DNA of 64,000 bases from Lewinellaceae bacterium (GTDB lineage Bacteria > Bacteroidota > Bacteroidia > Chitinophagales > Saprospiraceae), in NCBI GenBank assembly GCA_020636405.1, contig JACJXW010000005.1:1054001-1118000 (forward strand), given 5' to 3'. A program made the position numbers and the translations under genes. Below, one piece after another: positions 45,078-53,542 of the stretch (within the stretch, counting starts at the first letter, position 1; each line of letters opens with the position of its first letter). Under the pieces are notes generated by a model. That model was not told where the DNA came from and ran no database searches. It was given only the letters and a program-made list of their open reading frames with translations.

Positions 45078-45237
45078 GAGTGTGTTCAAATTTCCATGAT
45101 TGAGCGAAAGTGAGCAAATTTTGTGCTGAACGAGGCAAAAAACATAGGCATACCTGGAAGGTACGCCGAGGCTTTTTAACGAAGTGCAGTATAAAATTTG
45201 CCACTTGCAGCCGATTGATGGAATTTTGAACACACTC
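45078..45237. mobile_element. Palindromic MITE-like element C (160 bp)
   Basis: Ends GAGTGTGTTCAAATTTCCAT and its right-hand partner GAGTGTGTTCAAAATTCCAT (complement) pair almost completely. TTA flanks both sides (45075-45077, 45238-45240). It is the same family as B (12902-13060), read in the opposite direction, with matching terminal sequence and internal GGCAAATTTT block. It ends 26 bp before the stop of the minus-strand hexosaminidase gene. Confidence 0.72.
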
Positions 45238-45263
45238 TTATTCCTGCCCAGATACTTATACGA

Positions 45264-47552
45264 TCATTCCACCACCACCTCATCCACAAAGATGAACACC
45301 CCCTGCCCCTCCACCGGCTGGTAGGCCGCCTTCACGCGCAGGTAGCGGCAGGCCGTGGGCTCGAATTCCAGGGTAATGGTTTGGGTATGGATGTCCGGCG
45401 TGCGTTCGATGGGCAACGGGCGGCGGTTCTGCCATGTTTTCAGCGTCCGGAAATTCCGGCCGTCTTCCGACACCGCCACTTCCACCCCGGCGGGGAAGTA
45501 GATGCCGGCGCCGGTTTCCTCAATGCAGCTGAAGCCCACCTGCCGTATGGCAGTGAGGGTGTCCAACTCCAGAACGGCCTCGAAATTTTCATTCAGGATG
45601 CCCAGCCACTGGCCGTTGCCCCATTTGTCGCCGCCGAAGTTGGCGTCCACCAGGGTGTAGCCGCCACTGGCCTGGTAGCGGCCGTAGGGGGTGCAGTGCA
45701 GTTCCACCTTGGCGCCCCGCGCTTTATGCAGCATGGCTTCGAAGGTTTCCGGTTCGGTTAATGGTTGCCCGTCTTTAAACGCTACGGCCTTGATGGTGGC
45801 GGACTGGCCGAGCCGGATGGGCCCGGTGTAGGGGGATGCCGAAGGTGAAGGCGGTTCTGAGCCGTCAAGGGTGTAGAGGATCTCTGCTTCCAATTCCGTT
45901 TCCAGGCGGGCGATGAGTTGTTTGGTGCTCCGGTCCAGCTCGAAGGTAGCCTGTGGGCGGAAGGCGCTGCGGGCGTAGTGGATGCCCATCGCGTCGTAAC
46001 GGGGCAGCAGGCCTCCCAGCTTTTCCCGAAACCGGGGCCAGTTTTTTTCGCCCTTCGCCCAGGCCACCTCCGACAGCGCGGCGATGCGGGGAAACACCAT
46101 GTACTCCACCTTTTGGGCATCGGGCATGTATTCCGTCCACACATTGGCCTGCACGCCCAGTATGTTGGCGCGGTAGGTTTCCTCAAGATCGGCAGGCGCC
46201 GGTTCATATTCATATACTTCTTTCAGCGGGCTGTATCCACCCCAGGCTTTGGGCTCGTGGGGGCTCAGGTTCTGGTAGTGGTCGAAATAGAGGTGGGAGC
46301 CGGGCGTCAGCACCGTGGGGTGGCCCCGGCGCAGGTGAGCCGCCGCCCCGTCCGCCCCGCCCCAGTACATGATCGAAGCTTCGGGGCTGAGTTCCCCTTC
46401 CAGGATCTCATGCCAGCCGATGAGCCGGCGCCCCCGTGCCCGGAGGTAGTTGTCGAAGTGGTTGACGAAGTGGCTTTGTATATCGTCCAGGCCGGCGTAC
46501 TGCCGTTCGGCCATCAGGCGCTGGCAGCGGGCGCAGCGGGCCCAGTTGCTTTTACTGACCTCGTCTCCTCCGATGTGGATGTATCCGGAGGGGAAGAGCT
46601 CCAGCACTTCATCCAGCACATCCTCGAGCAGGCGGTAGCTGTCGGGGTTGTCGGCGCAGTATACACCGATATTGGGCAGGGGCTTGCCCAGGCTGTCCTG
46701 GCACAACAGGCCGGGATAGCATTGGAAAACCACTTCGGAATGCCCCGGCAGCTCGATCTCCGGTACTACCGTAATGTAGCGATCGCGGGCGTAGGCCACC
46801 ACCTCTTTGATCTCTTCCTGGGTGTAAAAGCCGCCGTAGCGGGGGCGTTCTTCACCGGGTTTCCACACCTCAAAATCCTGCCAGGGCATCCGGCCTTCCT
46901 TCACCACCCGCCAGGCGCCCCAATCGGTGAGCTCGGGGTGGGATTTGACTTCCATCCGCCAGCCGATACCGTCGATCAGGTGCCAGTGGAAGGTATTGAG
47001 CTTGTGGAAGGCCAGATAGTCGATATACTTTTTGATGAATTCCACCGGCATGAAGTGGCGGGAGACATCCAGGTGCAGGCCCCGCCAGGCAAAGCGGGGA
47101 TGGTCTTCAATGTCGAAGGAAGGGATAGCGGCGCCGGCCAGCCCCCCTTTCTTATCAGGGAACAGTTGCCGGGCGGTTTCCACCGCATAAAAAAGGCCGG
47201 CCGGCCGAAATGCCTGGATGCTTATGGCCTGCGGCCGCACCTGAAAAGTATACCCTTCATCGCCCAGGTAATCCTTCTCAGGGCCCAGTTCGATAAAAAT
47301 GGCCTTTCCCACCTCGCCCCCTTTCTGCCTCCATTTGATGGGGAAGCCTGCCCCCGGGAGTTCGGCCAGGCGCCGGGCTGCCGGCAGAGCTGCCGAGTCG
47401 CTGAGCACAATTACCGTGTTGTTCTCAAAGACAAAGGGCTGCCCCGAACGGTGTTCTACCCGGTAGGGTTCAGGGATGATGTGGATGGGAGCCTGGCCGG
47501 CAACGGTAAGCGCCAAAAGAAAACAAGCGGCTGTTGTGATCAACGGTTTCAT
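45264..47552 (-). CDS. Exported beta-N-acetylhexosaminidase (GH20)
   Basis: 762 residues from the ATG at 47552 that opens a signal peptide (MKPLITTAACFLLALTVAG). Residues about 25-145 form the GH20b domain; the TIM barrel follows, with FAWRGLHLDVSRHFMP and NTFHWHLIDGIGWRM at the start. The catalytic pair Asp-Glu lies in HIGGDEVSKSNW (near residue 326), in which Asp assists the substrate's acetamido group and Glu is the acid. The C-terminal parts are a chitobiase-like domain (ILYTLDGSEPPSPS) and an F5/8-type discoidin domain (about 630-762). It releases terminal GlcNAc or GalNAc from chitin or glycans in the periplasm. No T9SS tail is seen. Its stop is only 26 bp from element C. Confidence 0.94.
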   Translation of the reverse strand: MKPLITTAACFLLALTVAGQAPIHIIPEPYRVEHRSGQPFVFENNTVIVLSDSAALPAARRLAELPGAGFPIKWRQKGGEVGKAIFIELGPEKDYLGDEGYTFQVRPQAISIQAFRPAGLFYAVETARQLFPDKKGGLAGAAIPSFDIEDHPRFAWRGLHLDVSRHFMPVEFIKKYIDYLAFHKLNTFHWHLIDGIGWRMEVKSHPELTDWGAWRVVKEGRMPWQDFEVWKPGEERPRYGGFYTQEEIKEVVAYARDRYITVVPEIELPGHSEVVFQCYPGLLCQDSLGKPLPNIGVYCADNPDSYRLLEDVLDEVLELFPSGYIHIGGDEVSKSNWARCARCQRLMAERQYAGLDDIQSHFVNHFDNYLRARGRRLIGWHEILEGELSPEASIMYWGGADGAAAHLRRGHPTVLTPGSHLYFDHYQNLSPHEPKAWGGYSPLKEVYEYEPAPADLEETYRANILGVQANVWTEYMPDAQKVEYMVFPRIAALSEVAWAKGEKNWPRFREKLGGLLPRYDAMGIHYARSAFRPQATFELDRSTKQLIARLETELEAEILYTLDGSEPPSPSASPYTGPIRLGQSATIKAVAFKDGQPLTEPETFEAMLHKARGAKVELHCTPYGRYQASGGYTLVDANFGGDKWGNGQWLGILNENFEAVLELDTLTAIRQVGFSCIEETGAGIYFPAGVEVAVSEDGRNFRTLKTWQNRRPLPIERTPDIHTQTITLEFEPTACRYLRVKAAYQPVEGQGVFIFVDEVVVE

Positions 47553-47784
47553 CCTGTGTGGCTTTGGCGGAAAGGTACTTAATAGTATGTTCAAAATTCA
47601 CCTCCTCAAAACAAAAGTTGAACTGGAGAACCCCAATATGGCGGCCGATTACGACGAGGTTCACGGAAAAGGCAGCTGGCAGCTTTTCCCGGAAGGACTG
47701 GAGGAAAATGCGTCGAAGGGGCAACGATGAATTGTGGGACTGGGTCGAAGCAGCGAGCGCCGATATGAATCAATAAGAGGCGCT
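47553..47784. other. Short intergenic stretch with a possible gene fragment
   Basis: A 47-codon frame starts near 47587 (MFKIHLLKTKVEL ... EENASKGQR); a second frame then reads GNDELWDWVEAASADMNQ to a stop at 47778. They may be the shifted ends of one small decayed gene, but no family was recognised. A piece TATGTTCAAAATTC (about 47586) resembles the end of elements B/C. Confidence 0.3.
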
Positions 47785-47821
47785 TGTTCGCTGGCGAACA
47801 GAGAGTGTTCATTATTGAACA
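47785..47821. promoter_or_regulatory. Paired 16-bp palindromic activator sites, unit 3
   Basis: TGTTCGCTGGCGAACA (47785-47800) and TGTTCATTATTGAACA (47806-47821), both with perfect arms and centres 21 bp apart. The promoter GG lies 190 bp downstream. Confidence 0.78.
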
Positions 47822-47847
47822 GATGGGGAAGTCGGTAGGGGGAAATC

Positions 47848-47881
47848 GGCCTCCTTCGCTAAAGCTCCGGCGGCTGAGAGA
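47848..47881. repeat. Segment shared with unit 2 control region
   Basis: GGCCTCCTTCGCT to GGCGGCTGAGAGAA, matching 30400-30437 with one or two changes, in the same place between activator sites and promoter. It is followed by GAAGTGAGAAGTGAG, a degenerate tandem repeat. Confidence 0.6.
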
Positions 47882-48009
47882 AGTGAGAAGTGAGTAGGGA
47901 GGAAGGAGGCTGGTTGTTTTGCAATGAATTGATTTTTAGTATTTTGTGTTATTGCAGGGTGGCGTTGTTTGTTTCCATGGCAGGCTTTAACTCCTGGAAA
48001 ACCCGCCAT

Positions 48010-48025
48010 TGGCACGATGTTCGCC
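48010..48025 (+). promoter_or_regulatory. Sigma-54-type promoter, unit 3
   Basis: TGGCACGATGTTCGCC, identical to the unit 2 promoter at 30549. GG/GC spacing 12 bp. Start codon at 48102. Confidence 0.65.
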
Positions 48026-48029
48026 CAAC

Positions 48030-48087
48030 AAGGATAGGCCGTTTTCTCTTCGGGACTAGTACCGTCCGGGAAAAACGGCTTATCCTT
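48030..48087 (+). promoter_or_regulatory. Leader hairpin, unit 3
   Basis: The arm beginning AAGGATAGGCCGTTTTCTC (48030-48048) pairs with the arm at 48068-48087, with few mismatches. It corresponds to the unit 2 leader hairpin, and ends 14 bp upstream of the start codon. Confidence 0.65.
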
Positions 48088-48101
48088 GCAAAACACGACC
48101 G

Positions 48102-50558
48102 ATGCTAAGCAATTACCTGAAGATCGCCATCCGCAATTTTACCAAGAACAAGCTCTACACTGGCCTGAACCTGTTGGGCCTTACGGTGGGTATGGCGGCC
48201 TGCCTGCTCCTCCTCCAGTATGTGAGCTATGAATGGAGTTTCGACCGCTTTCATTCGAAGGCGGATCACATCTACCGCGTAGTCAATGACCGTTACCAGG
48301 ATGGCAAGCGGGTACAGATCGGAACGATCACCTACCCGGTAGTCGGGCCGCAGATGGACGAGGACTTCCCGGAGATCACCAACCACACGCGGATCTTTCC
48401 CCGCTACGGCCTCATCATCAGCCGGGATCAGGAGGCGCTTCGGTTGAGCGGCGCCTATTACGTTGATGAAAATTTTCTCGATATCTTCGACTTTGAATTG
48501 CTGGCCGGCAGCCGGGCCACGGCTCTGGAGCAATCCCATGAAGTGATGGTCACGGAAAAGGTGGCCCGCCATTTTTTCGATCTGGAAGACGGAGATTACA
48601 GCAAGATCCTGGGAGAAACCATAAAGATGGACCGGGACGAGCAGCCCTACCAGATCACCGGCGTACTGGCTGATTTCCCGGAGAACTCTTTGCTTCAGCC
48701 CGATCTGATCGCCTCTTACGCCACCCTGATCCAGTATATGGGCCGGGACCGGGTGGACGTCAATTACGTATGGTCGGATTTTCACCATTACCTGGAACTC
48801 CGGCCCGGCGCCGATGTCGCTGCTCTGGAGGCCAAGCTGGACGCATTCAGCCAGCGCCATTTCCAGGGCGAGAAAATGTCGGGAGCCGAGGAGCGCTTCT
48901 CTCTGCAGCCGCTAACCGAGGCCCATCTCAACTCCGCTCATTTGGAATATGAGATCGGTGAGTTGAGCAGCGGTAAGGCAGTGTGGGCGTTGCTGGTGAT
49001 CGCTTTGGTCATTCTCTTCCTGGCGTGGGTCAATTATACGAACCTCTCCTCCGTGCGGGCCATCGAGCGGGCCAAAGAGGTGGGCATCCGCCGGGTGGCC
49101 GGCGCCAGGCGCGGGCAGCTGATCCGGCAGTTCCTCACCGAGGCGGCGCTGGCCAATGCCATCAGCCTGGCCCTGGCGGTATATGTGGCCCACCTGGTAC
49201 AGCCCTGGATGAGCGCCCGGCTGGGCGTCAGCCTTTCGTGGGCCCATCTTTTCTCCGGTGGCCGGACGCAAGCCATGCTGCTGGCGGGCCTTGCCGCCTG
49301 GATCGTGGGCGGGCTCCTGCTTTCCGGCCTGTATCCGTCCTTTTTGCTTTCCCGCCAGCAAACGGTAAAGGTGCTAAAGGGTTACTATCAGCAATCGGCT
49401 GGCAGCCGGCGCCTGCGCCAGGGGCTGGTCGTCTTCCAGTTTGCGGCATCTATCGCTCTGATCAGCGCTACCTGGGCTGTCTTCCAGCAGGTGCGCTTTA
49501 TGAGCCGGCAGGACCTGGGCGTGCGCGTGGATCAAACCCTGCGCATCAGCCCACCGGAACTGACCGGTTGGGACAGCACCTACATTGAACGGATCAACAG
49601 CTTCCGGCAGGAACTGCTGGCTTCCCCTGATATCCATGCCGTTACCGTCTCCAGCCGGGTGCCGGGAGAAGGTATGGGGCGCATCTTTGGCATGAGCCGC
49701 CTGGGGAGGGAAGGACAGGGGCTTTCTTCCAATTTGATCGAGGTCGATCATGAGTACGCGGAAGTTTACGGCCTGCAGCCTGTTGCTGGCCGGGACCTGC
49801 GCGCTACCGACCACAATGCCGACTGGAACCTGATCCAAAATGTGCTCATCAATGAAGCGGCGGTTAAAAACCTGGGGCTGGAAAATGCCGAAGCGGCCAT
49901 CGGTGAAGTGCTTCAATTTTGGGACAAACAATGGACGGTAGTGGGTGTCCTGCCCGATTTCCACCAACGATCCCTCCATTACGCCATCGAGTCCATCATT
50001 TTCCTGCCGATATACAACAATTACCAACCCTTTTCAGTACGCATTTCCGGCGAACAGGCCGAGCGGGCCATTGAAACGATCGAGACGGCCTACAGCCGTT
50101 TCTACCCCGGCAATTTGCTGGAGTATGAATTTCTTGACGAAAGCTTTCAGCGTCTGTACGAGGCCGACCAGCGCTTTGGGCGGATGCTGCTCTTTTTCAC
50201 CATCCTGGCAATTCTGATCGCCTGCCTGGGGCTGTTCGGGCTGGCTTCCTACACTGCTTTCCTGCGTACCAAAGAGGTGGGCATCCGCCGGGTGCTGGGC
50301 GCCTCGGTGGCCGGTATCATTGCCTTACTTTCCACCGACTTCATCCGCCTGGTCTTCTGGGGAGCGCTCATTGCCGCGCCTCTGGCCTGGTATGGTTCCC
50401 GGTTATGGCTGCAGGATTTCGCCTATCGTACCAACCTGCCCTGGTGGGTATTCCTGGCCGCCGGCGCCCTGGCGATCGGTATCGCCCTGCTGACGGTGAG
50501 CTACCAGGCGGCACGGGCAGCGCTGAGCAACCCAGTGGAGGCGCTGCGGAGTGAGTAG
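48102..50558 (+). CDS. FtsX/MacB-type ABC permease, unit 3 (stand-alone)
   Basis: 818 residues from MLSNYLKIAIRNF. First helix about 20-42 (LLGLTVGMAACLLLLQYVSY), MacB-type periplasmic domain about 45-285, first FtsX core with AKEVGIRRVAGARRGQ, second periplasmic domain, second FtsX core with KEVGIRRVLGAS, and the end ARAALSNPVEALRSE. Intact reading frame. No ATPase or adaptor gene is adjacent. Its control region has paired activator sites and a sigma-54 promoter identical in its core to that of unit 2. It presumably shares the ATPase from 22805 or 62219, or one outside the window; the substrate is unknown. Confidence 0.93.
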   Translation: MLSNYLKIAIRNFTKNKLYTGLNLLGLTVGMAACLLLLQYVSYEWSFDRFHSKADHIYRVVNDRYQDGKRVQIGTITYPVVGPQMDEDFPEITNHTRIFPRYGLIISRDQEALRLSGAYYVDENFLDIFDFELLAGSRATALEQSHEVMVTEKVARHFFDLEDGDYSKILGETIKMDRDEQPYQITGVLADFPENSLLQPDLIASYATLIQYMGRDRVDVNYVWSDFHHYLELRPGADVAALEAKLDAFSQRHFQGEKMSGAEERFSLQPLTEAHLNSAHLEYEIGELSSGKAVWALLVIALVILFLAWVNYTNLSSVRAIERAKEVGIRRVAGARRGQLIRQFLTEAALANAISLALAVYVAHLVQPWMSARLGVSLSWAHLFSGGRTQAMLLAGLAAWIVGGLLLSGLYPSFLLSRQQTVKVLKGYYQQSAGSRRLRQGLVVFQFAASIALISATWAVFQQVRFMSRQDLGVRVDQTLRISPPELTGWDSTYIERINSFRQELLASPDIHAVTVSSRVPGEGMGRIFGMSRLGREGQGLSSNLIEVDHEYAEVYGLQPVAGRDLRATDHNADWNLIQNVLINEAAVKNLGLENAEAAIGEVLQFWDKQWTVVGVLPDFHQRSLHYAIESIIFLPIYNNYQPFSVRISGEQAERAIETIETAYSRFYPGNLLEYEFLDESFQRLYEADQRFGRMLLFFTILAILIACLGLFGLASYTAFLRTKEVGIRRVLGASVAGIIALLSTDFIRLVFWGALIAAPLAWYGSRLWLQDFAYRTNLPWWVFLAAGALAIGIALLTVSYQAARAALSNPVEALRSE

Positions 50559-50572
50559 TTCGCCGGTGTTCG

Positions 50573-50683
50573 ATATGTAGCCCCAACTTCGGTAGTTCGG
50601 TATTCGCCGTTCGCTTGCCAAGGGTGGCTCCAATGCGCGAACACCGAATGGCGAATAGCGAACAGCGGTTGGGGTATACATAT
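50573..50683. repeat. Nested inverted repeat between convergent genes
   Basis: ATATGTAGCCCCAAC (50573-50587) pairs with GTTGGGGTATACATAT (50668-50683, one base longer), and a second inner pair (GTTCGGTATTCGCC with GGCGAATAGCGAAC, 13 of 14) lies inside. The structure is about 110 bp long and sits exactly between the stop of unit 3 and the stop of the convergent minus-strand gene, so it can act as a two-way terminator. Confidence 0.6.
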
Positions 50684-50693
50684 CGGACTTGGG

Positions 50694-50984
50694 TCACGTT
50701 CCGGCGAACGGCGTCCCGAAGATGCCGACCGCAAGTTCCGCCCAAATGAGCAGGAATACCACCAGTATGGCCAGGCCGATGGCGATGCGACGCCCGGTTT
50801 GGGATACCGTGCTCACTACCAATTCAAGCAGGAGGCCGGCGCCGAGCAACAGGACACCAGCGACAATGAAATCGGACAAACTCCAGTTCACCTCCTCAGA
50901 GAACTGCATCACTATGAGCGGGATGAGCAATAGAAGCGCTACGGTGAGCACTATTCCTGTACGTCTTTGGTTTTGCGTGATCAT
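50694..50984 (-). CDS. Small membrane protein of unknown function
   Basis: 96 residues from the ATG at 50984 (a longer start is possible but adds an implausible N-terminus). Three hydrophobic helices: GIVLTVALLLLIPLIVMQF, then FIVAGVLLLGAGLLLELVV, then IAIGLAILVVFLLIWAELAV. No conserved motif was recognised. The middle loop SEEVNWSLSD is the only charged part. Convergent with unit 3 and separated from it by the inverted repeat. Confidence 0.65.
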   Translation of the reverse strand: MITQNQRRTGIVLTVALLLLIPLIVMQFSEEVNWSLSDFIVAGVLLLGAGLLLELVVSTVSQTGRRIAIGLAILVVFLLIWAELAVGIFGTPFAGT

Positions 50985-51181
50985 AAATGTTCTGTTTACA
51001 GCAATTGGATTGCGTTCTAAAGTACTTTGTAATTCAAAGTAAATGAGAATATCGAATATTTGCAAATGAGGGAGCGAAAAAGATTTTTTATATCTCTGTT
51101 TTATGGAGCTTAAGCTTGGGTATCTGCAGAGGTAATTGGCTTCTCTCCAATTCGCTACACTTATTTTTCCTGTGCCCCGTT

Positions 51182-51848
51182 CTATGCAGGCTGCAACCAC
51201 CCCTCCGCCTCGAACAGCCGGCTGACGTCCCTCTTAAAACGAGGCCAGTCGAAGTTTTGGGCCTCTTGTCGGGGCGCTTCGTCGATGGCTCGCAGGAAAA
51301 GTTCTGCCAATAAGTGTAAAAAGGCCGGTTCATCTGAATGTGATACTGCTTCGAAGTCCAGCTTTAAAGCAACATTCAACTCTTTTTTATCTTTAGAATA
51401 CTGAGAGGCTGTTTCATTTATATCCTTCGGTTTTATTATGGCTCTTTTCCCGTCATGCGGCAGCTTTTTTCAGCCCCGTAACCCCGGCTACGAGGCTGAA
51501 AAAGAGCTTTGCCTGACGAAAAAATAGCCTCATAATAAATTCCAAAAACATAAATGAAACAGCCTCTGAATACTTTCTTCGTGGAGCGTATTGGCGGGCC
51601 GCAATGCAAAATGCATATTGCTCCGCATTATCGATTTCCTCCAGTTCCTTCTCCAGCTTCGCCTTTCGCCAGGGCGCCAGTTCCGGCCCGCCGTCCTTCC
51701 AGATGATAAAATCCTTTTGCCCCATGAGGACAAACAGGGTAAGGGCTACCAGTACCAGTAGTACGCCAATTGGTTTCCCATTTTGGGGTGGCTGAGGAGA
51801 GGGCGAAGAAAACTTATCCACCTTCAGCTTTCCAACTTGCTTGATCAT
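51182..51848 (-). pseudogene. Single-pass membrane protein gene split by a MITE-like element
   Basis: The 5' part (MIKQVGKLKVDKF, a membrane helix IGVLLVLVALTLFVLMG, and RQYAPRRKYS) runs into element D at 51567. The 3' part (KDKKELNVALKLDFEAVS to LFEAEGWLQPA) resumes at 51403. Removing the element plus one 8-bp direct repeat joins RRKYS to KDKKE in frame, giving one protein of about 165 residues with one helix near the start and a helical domain after it. No family was recognised. As it stands, translation would end in element sequence. Confidence 0.8.
51405..51566. mobile_element. Palindromic MITE-like element D (162 bp)
   Basis: Ends GAGGCTGTTTCATTTAT and its complement (17 bp perfect) are flanked by TGA on both sides (51402-51404, 51567-51569). 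A longer direct repeat of about 8 bp, GAATACTG on the left and GAATACTT on the right, also brackets it. The inner part folds into a nearly perfect long hairpin (GGCTGAAAAAGAGCTTTGCC against its partner). It interrupts the gene 51182-51848. Confidence 0.78.
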
Positions 51849-52144
51849 AAGCAACCTACTTTTAGGAATGCACAGGTGCGCTGCACATCCAGGCGTTAAT
51901 GGTGGCTTCAAATGAAATATTTACCCCTGAAAGGCCTTCAGGGGTAGAATGAGCAAGTTGGGTAAGCCTTCGATGCTGGTAAATATAATGTTTTCAAACA
52001 GTGAAGGCAATCGTCACTATGAGAAACAGGAATAGTGGCCTATCTTTTTTATCTTTCAAGCCGTTTCGCTGAAAAAATTCCTGAACCAAACAGGTGGGCA
52101 CCATCCGCCGGCGCCTTCGCCATGGCCGTGCCGCCATCCAGAAA

Positions 52145-52208
52145 CAATCAAACAATCTAACAATCAAACAATCAAACAATCTAACAATACAACAATACAA
52201 CCATCTAA
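52145..52208 (+). repeat. 8-bp tandem repeat directly before the start codon of the GntP gene
   Basis: Eight units of CAATCAAA and its variants (CAATCTAA, CAATACAA, CCATCTAA), exactly 64 bp, end 2 bp before the ATG at 52211. Copy-number changes would move the untranslated leader without a frame change in the protein, so translation or transcription strength might vary. Confidence 0.85.
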
Positions 52209-52210
52209 CC

Positions 52211-53527
52211 ATGCCTTTAGCCATCGTCCTCCTCGGCGTCCTGCTCCTGTTGCTGCTCATCACCGTGGCCCGTTTCAATGCTTTTATTGCCTTTATTCTG
52301 GTCTCTTTATTCGTCGGCGTGGCGGAGGGGCTGCCCGTGCTCGACACCCTGGATGCCATCCAGAAAGGCATTGGCAGCACACTGAGTTCCCTGGTCATGA
52401 TCCTCGGTTTTGGGGCCATGCTGGGCAAACTGGTGGCCGACAGCGGCGCCGCTCAGCATATAACCGAAAGGCTGGTAAGCACTTTCGGGCTGAAGCGGGT
52501 CCACTGGGCGCTGATGCTGACCGGGCTGATCGTCGGTATCCCGATGTTCTATACCGTAGGTTTCGTCATCATGGTGCCCTTGGTGTTTACGGTAGCGGCC
52601 TCAACGGGCTTGCCGCTGTTGTATGTGGGGCTGCCTATGCTGGCCTCCCTGTCGGTGACCCATGGTTTTCTGCCGCCTCACCCGGCCCCGACGGCCATTG
52701 CCGAAATGTTCCAGGCGGACATCGGCCTGACCCTTTTGCTGGGCCTGGTTCTGGCCATCCCGGCGGCGGTATTGGTCGTGCCCATCTTTTCCAGAAGGTC
52801 CCGGAAGTTCAATCCTGCTCCCCTGAAGGAGTTCTATAATGCCGAACTTCTCCCGGAAGATCAGTTGCCGTCCTTTGGCACCAGCCTGCTGGCCGCCCTG
52901 CTGCCCGTCCTGCTCATCGGGGTATCCGCCTTATTGCGGTTGTTTTTTGAGGAAGAAAGCCTGGTGCGCCAGGTAAGCGACGTGGTGGGCGACCCTGTGC
53001 TGGCCATGCTGATCTCCGTACTGGCGGCCATTTACCTGCTGGGCATCCGCCGGGGCCGGAAGATGAGCGACATCAGCGATTCCCTATCCAAAGCGGTTAC
53101 CAGTATCACCATGGTGTTGCTGATCATCGCTGGCGCCGGTTCGTTGAAGGAGGTGCTGGTAGAGAGCGGGGTCAGCGATTACATCGGTGAGCTGATGAAG
53201 GGCTCCGGTTTGTCGCCCCTGCTGCTGGCCTGGCTGATCGCCGCCACCATCCGGGTGAGCGTGGGATCGGCCACCGTGTCCGGTATGACAGCCGCCGGGA
53301 TCGTCCTGCCTATTGTCGGCCAGGCCGGGGCCTCTCCCGAACTGATGGTGCTGGCCATCGGCGCCGGCAGCATCTTTTTCTCTCATGTCAATGACGGCGG
53401 CTTCTGGTTGTTCAAAGAATACTTCAACCTTTCGGTGAAGGACACGATCTCCACCTGGTCGCTCATGGAGACGACAGTTTCGGTGGTGGGGCTGGTAGGG
53501 GTGTTGATCTTGAGCCTTTGGATATGA
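52211..53527 (+). CDS. GntP-family H+ symporter (gluconate / D-serine permease type)
   Basis: 438 residues from the ATG at 52211, with 12-13 hydrophobic helices. GFGAMLGKLVADSGAAQHI, then GFLPPHPAPTAIAEMF, and HVNDGGFWLFKEYF are hallmark motifs of GntP (GFG-x-x-LG-x-x-x-x-x-SG; HP-x-P; HVND-x-GFW). The family imports gluconate, fructuronate or D-serine (DsdX) with protons. The following RidA, DSD1-type aldolase/dehydratase and dipeptidase genes make a D-amino acid substrate plausible. RidA starts 16 bp after its stop, so they share a transcript. Confidence 0.93.
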   Translation: MPLAIVLLGVLLLLLLITVARFNAFIAFILVSLFVGVAEGLPVLDTLDAIQKGIGSTLSSLVMILGFGAMLGKLVADSGAAQHITERLVSTFGLKRVHWALMLTGLIVGIPMFYTVGFVIMVPLVFTVAASTGLPLLYVGLPMLASLSVTHGFLPPHPAPTAIAEMFQADIGLTLLLGLVLAIPAAVLVVPIFSRRSRKFNPAPLKEFYNAELLPEDQLPSFGTSLLAALLPVLLIGVSALLRLFFEEESLVRQVSDVVGDPVLAMLISVLAAIYLLGIRRGRKMSDISDSLSKAVTSITMVLLIIAGAGSLKEVLVESGVSDYIGELMKGSGLSPLLLAWLIAATIRVSVGSATVSGMTAAGIVLPIVGQAGASPELMVLAIGAGSIFFSHVNDGGFWLFKEYFNLSVKDTISTWSLMETTVSVVGLVGVLILSLWI

Positions 53528-53542
53528 GCAAAATATACTATC

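Noticed and set aside
47586..47599. End of element B/C upstream of the hexosaminidase gene
   Set aside because: TATGTTCAAAATTC matches 14 bases of the end, without the GAG terminus or a partner end.
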